Assembly (NCBI RefSeq): GCF_001612685.1
Contig: NZ_BDAY01000007.1
Span: 62,001 to 126,000 of the forward strand
Direction: 5' to 3'
Length of the DNA: 64,000 bases
Source: Nocardia altamirensis NBRC 108246
GTDB taxonomy: Bacteria; Actinomycetota; Actinomycetes; Mycobacteriales; Mycobacteriaceae
Below are positions 46,278 through 54,692 of this stretch, one piece after another. Below the pieces are notes generated by a model, which ran no database searches, was not told the DNA's origin, and saw only the letters and a list, made by a program, of their open reading frames with translations. Both the position numbers and the translations under genes were made by a program. Position 1 is the first letter of the stretch; the number at the start of each line of letters is the position of its first letter.

Positions 46278-49200
46278 ACTTGTCCAGCAACAGATGTGGC
46301 TCAAAGGGGGTAGGTCGGGGGTGCCAAGGGGCGCGGTTGAGGCTTTCGGTGGTTCGCCAGAGGAGGCCGAGGACTTGTTGTTCGGGTGGGTGGCCGCAGC
46401 CGAGGAGGCGGTTGCAGTGCATGTGGACGTAGCTGCGGGTGAGATCGAGGGGGGAGCGGGTCAGCTCGTTGGTTAGGTCGGTGAGGCGAGATGCGGTGGT
46501 GCGCAGGTGGGTTCGGCGTTGGGCGAGGATGGCGGCAATTGCGTCGCCGCCTGGTTGGTCGGCCAACCATCGGGGGTTTGCGAGCATTGCGCGGAGGGCG
46601 GGTTTTTGACGGCGGAACTCGTCGGAGGTTGCGCGCCGGTCGAGGACACCGTGGCGGTAAAAGTCTTCTTGTGCTGCGGGATTCAGGCCGAGGGTGGTGA
46701 CCAGATCGTGGACCGTGTAAATCCCGAGCATTGTCCGGTCCAGCTCGACTGTTCGCTGGTCGATGAGGTGCAACAGATCCAGGACGGCCGCGCTGTCGGC
46801 GGCGAACAGATCTTCGGCCACCGAGGTGCCCGCGGTGCCGCCGTAGCGTTCGACTTCCTGGTCGTAGGTGTCGATGCACAGTCGGCGGCAGAAACCGTCC
46901 GACACCAGGGTCGCTCCCCATCGCAGCAGGGCAGGAGCCAGGTTGTCGGCCAGTTGGTCGGGGGTGCCGTGCCAGCGGATGCGCAGGTGCGGGTCCGGAT
47001 CGGCGTAGCGCAGAAAGAACCAGCTGTCGGCCGAGCCGTCGGCGACGGTGTGCGCGCAGAACGCGCGGATTCGATCGGCGAGCAGATCTTCCTCGAAGGT
47101 GGGGACGTGGTAGAGCTTGGCGAACAGCCAGTCGCTGCCCGGCGGGCGGAGTCGGTCGATGGATGGTGTTCGGGCGGTGCGGGTTTGCGGTTGGGCCGGT
47201 GCGGGCTCGACGGTGTCGCGCACGACCGGCACCACGATCTCGCTGAAATAGTTGCCGTCCGGTCCCGGCAGCCACGCCTGGTCTGGCGCAGGCAATGCCT
47301 CCTCCAGATACAGTCTCCCGCCGGGCATTCGACGCGCCTCGGCCCGGATCTGTGCGATCTGCTCGGGTGCGTCGAGGTCGAGCAGCAGACGGTGATCGGC
47401 CATCGCGAGGTAGACATGGCGCGGGGCTTGCCAGCGCTCGCGCCATCCGGCGAAAGCCGCACTGAACGAGGACGGTGACGCGGCGGCCAGATCGTCGGCG
47501 TTCACCCGCCAGCGCGCCGGGGCGAGCACGATCCGGCCGACCTGAACCCGTGGGACGAAGGGGAATCCGGCGGCCGGACCCCAGTCGAACGTGGTCGGCA
47601 TCGCGCGCCCGTACCGGTTGATCTCGTCGAGGAAACGCAGCACATCCGGGGCCGACTGCGGGTTGAGCATGTGCCCGGCGCAGGCGACGACTTCCTGTCC
47701 GGTGCGCGGCCAGCGCACCACGAACCGGCCGTCGTGGACGCCGACCACCAACTCGGACAACGGGATGACGCGTTCCGGCGGTGCGCCGGGCGTGGTGTCG
47801 AATGCCAACTCCCAGTCCCTGGCCAGCGGACGGATGGCGACGTTGGCCAGCCGTCCCGGTCGCGGGACGTAGGTGACCTCGGCCCACAATCGGCCCGGTC
47901 GCCCTTCGGCTTCCGCATCGGCGGCGGCGCGCAGCGCGGTCTCCGCGTCCGGTCCGAGCAGATCGGCGAATCGGCCGAGGACCCGGCCTGCCACCGACGC
48001 GCCCATGTTCGGGCCGACGACGATCTGGAACTCGCCCGCATCAACCGCTTTCGGCGATTCCGCGACGACGAACAGCGAAATATCCAGTGATGAAGGCGCT
48101 TTCGTTGCATCGACCGACTGGACTTCCAACTTCCCGAGCGTCGCCGCGTTGAGTTCGATCACCCGGCTGCGGTCTCGGACCGCGGTGAGCGCAAGGTCGA
48201 CGAGCGTGCGATGCCGCAGCTGTTGACGGCTGCTGTCCTGGGTGCCGCTGTCGAAATGTCCTGGCGCACCGAGCCCGATCTCCGGGTCGAGCAGTTCCAG
48301 CAGCCGCACCTCGCGGTCGGCGCCGTAGCGATCGAGGAAGGAGTCCCGATAGCTGTCGAGGTGGACGACACCGGTAGGCCACGACGTCAGCCGCACCATG
48401 AGTTCGGCGGCGCGCGCCGCCTCGTCGGCGACGGCGCGGCTGACCTGCTGCCCGGCGAGCGGCAGCCCCATATCGGTTTGAAACGGCCCCTTCGGAGTCG
48501 GGGCCGAGTGCACCGACTGTGCCTGGACCATCAGCTTCGGATACCCGGCCGCCGCCTGATCGTGGTCGAGCCGGTCCCAGGCGCCCAGCTGGTCGAGTAG
48601 TTCATTGAGCGCCGCCGCGTCGTCGGCGGCTGCGGGCACGGCGGCGAGACGTTGTGCCACATAGCGTGCCGGGTCGGCTGCGGTGAGCGGCGGGCGCAGA
48701 TCGGTGAGCAGCAGGGTCTGTTCGCACAGCTGGTCGAGTAGCCGTTCCGCCTGCGCGGCGGTCGCGCCGAGCGATCTCGTCAACTCGTCGACGAGATCGC
48801 GGTAAGGCACCGGGGTGCGCGCGGATTCCAGGGCCCGCCGCACCGGGTTGGTGGCTCGCAGCGAGACCGCGCGGCCCGGCTCGGCATCGCCGCCGATCGG
48901 CGTGCGCTCACTCAGGAAGACCCGGTCGGCCTGGATGAACGCCGCCGGATTCGTGCACAGGCGCAGCTGTGCGCGCACGTCGTCGCGTTCCTCCATGGTG
49001 TGCACGAAGTCGAGCAGCCAACCCATGTCTGGCCTGGTGCGCATGGTCGGCGGCGCGTCGGCGAGCGCGAGGTCGGTGTGCGTACCCCAGCCCGCGAGGC
49101 CGACTCCGGCGAACATCCCGAACGGTGTCGGCCTGCTCGACATCCTGATCAGATACCGCTGTAGCTTCCCGGCGAGCCGCCGCCGGGCGCCGGCATCGGT

Positions 49201-49404
49201 GGTCGGTCGTTCCAGTGCCCGTAGCAACTCGCCGCCGCCGACCGCGAGCGCCCGCTGCACCCGAGGGTCGGCGGGGACCAGCGTGCCCGGCGCTACCTCG
49301 GTGGGCCAGTCCGACGCGACGCCGAGTGCAAGATACTCCTCGATCGGCAGCAGCGGGGCGCGCACCACCAACCAATCCAGTGCGCGGTACAGGTTCGTCG
49401 CCAT
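46276..49404 (-). CDS. lanB: LanB class I lanthipeptide dehydratase, full length
   Basis: 1042 residues, the length of bona fide class I LanB. The N-terminal glutamylation domain begins MATNLYRALDWLVVRAPLLP with MSSRPTPFGMFAGVGLA. The C-terminal elimination (SpaB_C-type) domain shows SWFFLRYADPDPHLRIRWHG, DTYDQEVERYGG, and YVHMHCNRLLG, matching the Arg/Glu/Arg/His elimination residues of NisB. LanB uses Glu-tRNA to glutamylate Ser/Thr of the precursors and then eliminates Glu to give Dha/Dhb. The start ATG 49404 has GGAGATG upstream, 9 bases after the LanC stop. Last gene of the operon. Confidence 0.93.
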   Translation of the reverse strand: MATNLYRALDWLVVRAPLLPIEEYLALGVASDWPTEVAPGTLVPADPRVQRALAVGGGELLRALERPTTDAGARRRLAGKLQRYLIRMSSRPTPFGMFAGVGLAGWGTHTDLALADAPPTMRTRPDMGWLLDFVHTMEERDDVRAQLRLCTNPAAFIQADRVFLSERTPIGGDAEPGRAVSLRATNPVRRALESARTPVPYRDLVDELTRSLGATAAQAERLLDQLCEQTLLLTDLRPPLTAADPARYVAQRLAAVPAAADDAAALNELLDQLGAWDRLDHDQAAAGYPKLMVQAQSVHSAPTPKGPFQTDMGLPLAGQQVSRAVADEAARAAELMVRLTSWPTGVVHLDSYRDSFLDRYGADREVRLLELLDPEIGLGAPGHFDSGTQDSSRQQLRHRTLVDLALTAVRDRSRVIELNAATLGKLEVQSVDATKAPSSLDISLFVVAESPKAVDAGEFQIVVGPNMGASVAGRVLGRFADLLGPDAETALRAAADAEAEGRPGRLWAEVTYVPRPGRLANVAIRPLARDWELAFDTTPGAPPERVIPLSELVVGVHDGRFVVRWPRTGQEVVACAGHMLNPQSAPDVLRFLDEINRYGRAMPTTFDWGPAAGFPFVPRVQVGRIVLAPARWRVNADDLAAASPSSFSAAFAGWRERWQAPRHVYLAMADHRLLLDLDAPEQIAQIRAEARRMPGGRLYLEEALPAPDQAWLPGPDGNYFSEIVVPVVRDTVEPAPAQPQTRTARTPSIDRLRPPGSDWLFAKLYHVPTFEEDLLADRIRAFCAHTVADGSADSWFFLRYADPDPHLRIRWHGTPDQLADNLAPALLRWGATLVSDGFCRRLCIDTYDQEVERYGGTAGTSVAEDLFAADSAAVLDLLHLIDQRTVELDRTMLGIYTVHDLVTTLGLNPAAQEDFYRHGVLDRRATSDEFRRQKPALRAMLANPRWLADQPGGDAIAAILAQRRTHLRTTASRLTDLTNELTRSPLDLTRSYVHMHCNRLLGCGHPPEQQVLGLLWRTTESLNRAPWHPRPTPFEPHLLLDK

Positions 49405-49413
49405 CTCATCTCC

Positions 49414-50655
49414 TCAGGCCAGCAACAACATTCGGTCCCACTGCGGCGGCACGTCGGTGGCGGCGGCGAGCAGGGCAAGCGCGGGTCCTGCGGCGCCGTC
49501 GAGCAGGCCGGGGGTGTCCTTCGGCACCGTGTCGGCGCAGCGGAAGCCGAATCGGTATCCGGGGTGGTAGAGGTCGAGCAGTCGGTGGGTCAGGTCGGCC
49601 GCCACCGCGACGAACTGCGGGTCCTTCGTGTCCTGCGCGAACCGCACGGTGATCTGCAGCAGGCCTGCGACGCCGTGACACAGGTCGGGGGAGACCTCGG
49701 TGTCGGACAGGCGGCGCAACGCGGCGGACATCGCGTCGAGCGCGAGGTCGCGCAACGCCGCATCGTCGATCGCTGTTCCGGCGAGCCACAGCGTCCTTGC
49801 GACGCCGGGACCGCCATAGCACCAAGCGTTTCGCGAGCCCGAGGCCGCGCCGGAAAGGTCGACTGCCTTGGGCCAGTTCGGTCCGTGCTCGTCGTCGACG
49901 CGTTGCCGCACGAGCCACCGCGCGACCGTTTCGATCGATTCCCGTTGTCCGGCAACGGAAATGCCAGCGAGTTCGGCGAGCGCGAGCAGCGCCAACGGTC
50001 CAGGTATGCCGTGGGCGAGACCGCAGTTGAGCAGACCGTCGGGAAGCGATTGTGCCAGAGGCGATCCCGGCTCGAGGCGCGACGACGGGGTGTACCAGTT
50101 GGGTGCGTCGCCATCCCAACCGCACAGTGCAACCAAACCGGTCAGCACTGCGCGAAGAGCCGTGGGATTCGTATTGCGCCGCAACAGATAAGCCCCCATA
50201 CCAGTGAGCCCGGAGACGATGTCGAACGTCTCGAAGGGCAGCCCGTGCGGCCGTTCTGTCATCGCTTGGGCGCGGGCAACCGCTTCCCGATTGACGAGAT
50301 GGTCGAGGTGGGCGAGGAGACGTTGGTAGCGGACGCCGCCGCGGGACAATGTCCACGTAGCGAAGGCCAGGCCTGCCAGCCCGTCGAACAGCCCGGATTG
50401 GGGCGCCTCGTCCTGCTCGACATCGTGCACTGCCGCCGCCAGGCACCGCTTCGCGGCCAATTCCCAAGTATCACCGGGAAATTGGCCGAGGAGCACGGCA
50501 CAGCCCACCGCGCCCGACGCCCCGTCGCGCAGCCGAGTCGGCCGGTTGGGCATCGGCGGAAGGCTGTCGGGTGCGGCGAGGCGACCGCCAACGGCCCGCG
50601 CGACCTCGACGGCTTGTGCCGCAGTGGCGGCGGGTAACACGCGCGTCCACGTCAT
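49414..50655 (-). CDS. lanC: LanC-like lanthipeptide cyclase 1
   Basis: 413 residues from ATG 50655 (AAAGGGG 6 bases upstream). The LanC alpha-toroid carries LAHGIPGPLALLALAE (His215), zinc ligand NAWCYGGPGVARTLW (Cys279) and CHGVAGL (Cys326, His327), the complete zinc site. LanC activates Cys thiols for addition to Dha/Dhb, closing lanthionine and methyllanthionine rings. It is 34 codons-per-block collinear with LanC 2 (50668-51954) but divergent in sequence, so they are old duplicates rather than a recent copy. Both precede the single LanB. Confidence 0.93.
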   Translation of the reverse strand: MTWTRVLPAATAAQAVEVARAVGGRLAAPDSLPPMPNRPTRLRDGASGAVGCAVLLGQFPGDTWELAAKRCLAAAVHDVEQDEAPQSGLFDGLAGLAFATWTLSRGGVRYQRLLAHLDHLVNREAVARAQAMTERPHGLPFETFDIVSGLTGMGAYLLRRNTNPTALRAVLTGLVALCGWDGDAPNWYTPSSRLEPGSPLAQSLPDGLLNCGLAHGIPGPLALLALAELAGISVAGQRESIETVARWLVRQRVDDEHGPNWPKAVDLSGAASGSRNAWCYGGPGVARTLWLAGTAIDDAALRDLALDAMSAALRRLSDTEVSPDLCHGVAGLLQITVRFAQDTKDPQFVAVAADLTHRLLDLYHPGYRFGFRCADTVPKDTPGLLDGAAGPALALLAAATDVPPQWDRMLLLA

Positions 50656-50667
50656 CCGCAACCCCTT

Positions 50668-51954
50668 TCAGGCCAAGAGCAGCGTGCGGTCCCAGGACGG
50701 TAGGACGTCGGTGGCGGCGGCGAGCAGTGCGAGCGCCACCCCTGCCGCGCCGTCCAGCAGGCCCGGATCGTCGGTAGCCGGGCCTGTTTCGGCTATGGCG
50801 GCGTATCCATAGCGCCGCTGCGTTTGGAACATCTGCACCAGCTGAGTGGTCAGTGCGGTCGCCGCGTCGGTGAACACTGCGGCACCGGTGTCGTGCGCGA
50901 ACCGCAGCGTGATCTGCAGCAGCCCGGCCACCCCGTGGCACAGCCCCGGCGAGGCATCGATGCGCCGCTCGTCGGCCGGACGGCGATATACCGCGGTCAT
51001 GGTGTCCACCGCGATATCGCATAGCTGCTTGTCCGACAACACAGTTCCGGCCAACCACAGTGCCCGCGCGACCCCGGGACTGCCGTAGCACCAGGCGTTG
51101 TGAGTCGGTCCGTAGGCAGCGGTGGCGCCGGTCGCGTCCGGCATCCCCACTCCGGTCGGCCAATTCGGTCCCCACTCGTCGTCGGCCCGATGGTCGACCA
51201 ACCAGCGCGCCACCCGTTCGACGGCCTCCAGCTGCCCCGCGACGGAGACACCGGTGCTCTCGGCAAGCGACAGCACCGCGAGCGGACCCGGTATGCCATG
51301 TGCCAAACCGCAATTGAGCACGCCGTTGGGATAGGAACGCGACATCGGGGTGTTCGGAACCATCGCGGTGAACGGGGTGTGCCAGTTGGGCAATCCGTCC
51401 TTCTCGCCGCACAGCGCCACCAAACCGGTCAGCACGGCACGCAGCGCGGGGTCCACCCGCGGTTCGTCCCTGCGGCCCAACAGATATGCGCCCATGCCCG
51501 CCATGCCGGAGATCACGTCGAACGCGGCGAACGGCAATCCGGCCGGCGTGCGGGTGACCGCGTCGCCGAGTCCGGCCGCCGACGCGCAGATGGGTCCGTC
51601 CACACTGTCGAGCAGCCGCCGGTACCGAGTCCCGTTCCTGGACAACGCGTCCGCCGCAAACGCCACCTCACACAGCCCGCCGAACAGACCGAAGAACCCG
51701 CGCTCGGCCTGCTCGATCGCCTGCGCGGCGGCCGTCAGGCTGTCATGCGAACGCGCGGCCCACTCCTGGCCTGGCTGGTATCGGTCGAGTTGGCCGAAGA
51801 GCACCGCACGTCCCGACGCGTCTTTCCCCGCGGATCCGGTATCGCACAGCCGCTCGCCGACCTCGACGGAGACGCCGACCGCTGTCGCGGCCAGACCCGC
51901 GGGAAGCGCGCTCCGCCAAGGCCGTTCGGCTGCTGTCAGCAGTACTTCGTGCAT
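50668..51954 (-). CDS. lanC: LanC-like lanthipeptide cyclase 2
   Basis: 428 residues from ATG 51954, an internal start of the predicted frame; this ATG lies inside the end of the second precursor gene (overlap of 19 bases), so translation is probably coupled. Seen: GLAHGIPGPLAVLSLAE (His219), NAWCYGSPGVARALW (Cys289) and LCHGVAGL (Cys339, His340), an intact zinc site. It resembles LanC 1 across its length yet has its own insertions, such as the QTQRRYGYAAIAE region near the end. The two cyclases may each prefer one precursor, which would be new for a class I locus. Confidence 0.92.
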   Translation of the reverse strand: MHEVLLTAAERPWRSALPAGLAATAVGVSVEVGERLCDTGSAGKDASGRAVLFGQLDRYQPGQEWAARSHDSLTAAAQAIEQAERGFFGLFGGLCEVAFAADALSRNGTRYRRLLDSVDGPICASAAGLGDAVTRTPAGLPFAAFDVISGMAGMGAYLLGRRDEPRVDPALRAVLTGLVALCGEKDGLPNWHTPFTAMVPNTPMSRSYPNGVLNCGLAHGIPGPLAVLSLAESTGVSVAGQLEAVERVARWLVDHRADDEWGPNWPTGVGMPDATGATAAYGPTHNAWCYGSPGVARALWLAGTVLSDKQLCDIAVDTMTAVYRRPADERRIDASPGLCHGVAGLLQITLRFAHDTGAAVFTDAATALTTQLVQMFQTQRRYGYAAIAETGPATDDPGLLDGAAGVALALLAAATDVLPSWDRTLLLA

Positions 51955-52115
51955 CGCGGCGGATGCTCGGTGTTGCAAGCCGACCCGCAGGTCGCACAGT
52001 GCGAGTCGCTACATGTCTCGAAGTCGGAGGTCCTCATGGCCATCGCCGGATCGAGAATCCTGGTTGCGTCGCCGATCCGGATATCGAGATCGAAATCATC
52101 AACTGGTGCGGACAT
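51936..52115 (-). CDS. lanA: Lanthipeptide precursor A2 (FxLD-type), 59 residues
   Basis: Starts at ATG 52115, the second of two adjacent ATG codons, with AGAAAGGG about 7 bases upstream. The leader opens MSAPVDDFDLDIRIGD; FDLD matches the F-x-L-D box that class I LanB recognises. After MAMR (25-28) comes the core, beginning T29-S30, with Cys at 35, 40, 43, 47, 55 and 59 and nine Ser/Thr. Spacings such as S36-C40, T42-C43, S45-C47 and T56-C59 allow several rings. The end overlaps the LanC 2 start. A LanB/LanC pair next door makes the identification firm; ring pattern and cleavage site are not established. Confidence 0.92.
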   Translation of the reverse strand: MSAPVDDFDLDIRIGDATRILDPAMAMRTSDFETCSDSHCATCGSACNTEHPPRCTKYC

Positions 52116-52137
52116 CATTCAGCCCTTTCTGGGAATT

Positions 52138-52299
52138 TCAGCAAGTCCGTTCGGTGGTCTTGCACATCGGGTAGCTACTGCAGTCGTCGGTGGGGCAGAC
52201 GGATTCGTTGGTCCGCATGACCGGTGTGGTGAACCGGTCCTGTTCCGGTTTGTCGCCGAGGCGGATATCCAGATCGAATTCGTCTACAGGAGCAGACAT
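52138..52299 (-). CDS. lanA: Lanthipeptide precursor A1 (FxLD-type), 53 residues
   Basis: A short gene read directly from the sequence: ATG 52299 with GGAAAGGAA 7 bases upstream, TGA at 52138-52140. The leader MSAPVDEFDLDIRLGD is 14 of 16 identical to that of precursor A2. The core after PVMR (26-29) starts T30 and has Cys35, Cys40, Cys46 and Cys53 with eight Ser/Thr, including T37-C40, S41/S42-C46 and T48/T49/T52-C53. Both precursors share Cys35 and Cys40 and end in Cys, but the cores otherwise differ in length and sequence. It is first in the operon; 22 bases separate it from A2. Confidence 0.9.
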   Translation of the reverse strand: MSAPVDEFDLDIRLGDKPEQDRFTTPVMRTNESVCPTDDCSSYPMCKTTERTC

Positions 52300-52499
52300 G
52301 TGATTTCCTTTCCCTTCGCGGCACGGTCGCCGCAGCGCGGATTACGCGACTTCCACCGTGCGGCACGGTCATTCCTCATCGACAGGGAACGGGGCCCGGT
52401 ATGCCAGGGACGTTCTCCCGAATCTTCCCGGCCCGTGCCTCTGCCGATCGGGAGCGCCGCCGCGCGAGCCTGTAGGACAGGCACAGGACGGAGACCTGC
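52300..52499. promoter_or_regulatory. Shared divergent promoter region of the lanthipeptide cluster
   Basis: 200 bp separate the precursor operon (minus) from the exporter (plus), so both promoters lie here. A small hairpin GCCTG-TAGGA-CAGGC occurs at 52468-52482, 18 bases before the exporter ATG, and could influence its translation. No regulator gene is within the cluster, so control is probably by a global factor. Exact -35/-10 elements could not be placed with confidence. Confidence 0.55.
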
Positions 52500-54428
52500 A
52501 TGACGACAGCCGATTCCGCCGATGCGCCCCTCGTCGGTGTGGACGAGATGAGTACGCCGTCCTGGATGGCGGTGGACCAGCAGGTCGCCGACGCCGGGCT
52601 GTGGCGGACGCTGCGTGCGTTGCCCGCGGGCGCCAAGGTGGTCGTCGCGCTGGCGTGGCAGGCCTCTCGGCGGTTGACCCTGCTGACCGCCGTGCTCGCG
52701 GTGGCGGGTGGCGCCGCCACCGCGTTCGGCCTGCTGGCCACCGCCGACGTGCTGACCGTGTTGCTCGCGCATGGCCCGACACCGGAGCGCGTGGTCTCCG
52801 CGCTGCCGTCGGTGGGGTTGGTGGTGGCCGCGTTGGCGACCCGGGCGCTGATCGAAAGTGCCACCGCCACTGCGGAAGCCGTGCTGAAGCCCCGGGTCGA
52901 GCGGATGGCGCGGGACAAGGCGCACACCGCGATCGCGGGGGTCGACCTGGTCGCCTTCGAGGACAGCGAGTACGCGGACCTGATCCGGCAAGGGCTGCAA
53001 CGGGGCATGGGCAGCATCGCGCGCTGCGTCGAGGCGATCACCAGCGTGTCCGGCGCCGTCATCCACGTCGTCGCTGCGGTGGGCACGGCGGCAGTGCTGC
53101 ACCCGGCGCTTGCGCCGCTGGTGCTGCTGGCGGTCATCCCCGATATGTGGGCGTCCGCGCGGGCGGCGCGGCTGGCCTATCAGTCCTATGTCCGGATGGT
53201 GACCCGCCATCTGCGCACCGCCATCGCCAGCGAACTGCTCTCCGACCGGGAGACCGCCGCCGAGTTGCGCGCCTGCACGGCGGGCGCGGCCTTGCTCACC
53301 GAGTATCGGCGGATCAGCGAGCAGCTCACCGCCGAGGCGACCAGGGTCGAATTGGCAAGGGCGCGGGTGCGCTTGCTCGGTCGCACCATCGCAGGGGTCG
53401 GCACCGGGATCGCGTTCGGTGTGCTCGGCCTGCTGCTCTACCTCGGTGCGCTGCCCCTGGCCATGGCGGGCGCCGCCGTGGTGGCGATGCGCATGGCGAC
53501 GGCCGCGCTGTCGCAAACCATGGCCGGTGTCAACAACCTCTACGAGAACCTGCTCTATCTCGAGTTCTACGCCAACCTGCTCGAGCAGACCGAGCGACGC
53601 ACCCGGCCGCCCGCAGTCACGCTGGCACCCGCTGATCCGCGCGAGATCACGCTACATTCGGCCTCGTTCACCTACCCGGGGCAGGACGAACCCGCGGTCC
53701 GCGGTGTCGATCTCACGCTACGCCGCGGCGAAGTGGTGGCGCTGGTCGGTGAGAACGGCTCGGGCAAGAGCACATTGGCCAAACTGATCACCGGCCTCTA
53801 CCTGCCGACGCAGGGCGCGGTGTGCTGGGACGGCGTCGATCTCGCCACGGTCGACGAGCAGTCGATCTATCAGCACATCGCGATGGTCATGCAGGATCCG
53901 GCGCGCTGGCCGATGACCGCGCGGGACAACATCCGCATCGGCCGGTTCGAGCGTCCCGATCAGGACGGCAGGCTGATCGCCACGGCGGCAAGGGAATCCG
54001 GGGCCGATGCGGTCCTCGACGGGCTGCCCCATGGTGACCGGACCGTGCTGTCCCGCCGTTTCGCCAAGGGCCGGGATCTCTCCGGTGGGCAGTGGCAGCG
54101 CATCAGCGTGGCCCGCGGGCTCTATCGTGACGCGCCGATTCTGGTGGCCGACGAGCCGACCGCCGCGATGGACGCGCGCGCCGAGCACGCGGTGTTCCGC
54201 TCGCTGCAGCACCTCAGCCGCCACCACGGTCGTGGCACGGGCAATCGCACCACGATCCTGATCACGCACCGGCTGGCCAACATTCGGCACGCGGACAAGA
54301 TCGTGGTGCTCGAGCACGGTCGGATCGTGGAGATCGGCACGCACGCCGAACTGATGGCGCTGGCGGGGAGCTACGCCCAGCTGTTCGACCTCCAAGCTGC
54401 CGCGTATCAGTTCGAGCCGAGCATCTGA
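52500..54428 (+). CDS. lanT: ABC exporter (LanT-like, membrane domain fused to ATPase, no peptidase domain)
   Basis: 642 residues. An N-terminal type I ABC transporter membrane domain (six helices between about 50 and 320) is fused to an ATPase with Walker A LVGENGSGKST, Q-loop MVMQDPARWPMT, signature LSGGQWQRISVARGL, Walker B ILVADEPTAAMDARAEH and switch His ITHRL. There is no C39 peptidase, as expected for class I lanthipeptides, whose leaders are removed by separate proteases. Start ATG 52500. It is divergent from the precursor operon and almost certainly exports the modified peptides. Cargo is inferred from location. Confidence 0.85.
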   Translation: MTTADSADAPLVGVDEMSTPSWMAVDQQVADAGLWRTLRALPAGAKVVVALAWQASRRLTLLTAVLAVAGGAATAFGLLATADVLTVLLAHGPTPERVVSALPSVGLVVAALATRALIESATATAEAVLKPRVERMARDKAHTAIAGVDLVAFEDSEYADLIRQGLQRGMGSIARCVEAITSVSGAVIHVVAAVGTAAVLHPALAPLVLLAVIPDMWASARAARLAYQSYVRMVTRHLRTAIASELLSDRETAAELRACTAGAALLTEYRRISEQLTAEATRVELARARVRLLGRTIAGVGTGIAFGVLGLLLYLGALPLAMAGAAVVAMRMATAALSQTMAGVNNLYENLLYLEFYANLLEQTERRTRPPAVTLAPADPREITLHSASFTYPGQDEPAVRGVDLTLRRGEVVALVGENGSGKSTLAKLITGLYLPTQGAVCWDGVDLATVDEQSIYQHIAMVMQDPARWPMTARDNIRIGRFERPDQDGRLIATAARESGADAVLDGLPHGDRTVLSRRFAKGRDLSGGQWQRISVARGLYRDAPILVADEPTAAMDARAEHAVFRSLQHLSRHHGRGTGNRTTILITHRLANIRHADKIVVLEHGRIVEIGTHAELMALAGSYAQLFDLQAAAYQFEPSI

Positions 54429-54503
54429 GATCCGCTTTCCGCGAACGGTATTAATTTGCAATTCGAGCACGGTGTGCGAAACATACTTTGGTGGAACAGA
54501 ACT

Positions 54504-54538
54504 CGTTATCAAAAGCGTCTTGCTCCGTTACGATAACG
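54504..54538. promoter_or_regulatory. Inverted repeat in the leader region of the peptidase operon
   Basis: CGTTATC (54504-54510) and GATAACG (54532-54538) are perfect 7-bp inverted copies with a 21-base spacer, about 160-190 bases before the M64 start, in an AT-richer segment. This spacing suits an operator bound by a dimer on two half-sites. The regulator is unknown. Confidence 0.4.
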
Positions 54539-54692
54539 ACGTATTTGATCTGTAACCACTTGTCCGACAATGCAATTCGTTGACACCGACCCCTCCTGAA
54601 TTGTCATTAATTGACATACGTCGATTCCGGAGTTGCCGCGTCGTCGAATGGATCGGACGAGCTCGGCAATTGCGTGGAATTGGAGCTTCGCC

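Noticed and set aside
49564..52503. Long plus-strand frames opposite the LanC and precursor genes
   Set aside because: They carry no motif; LanC zinc-site residues and the FDLD leaders are on the minus strand with good ribosome sites.
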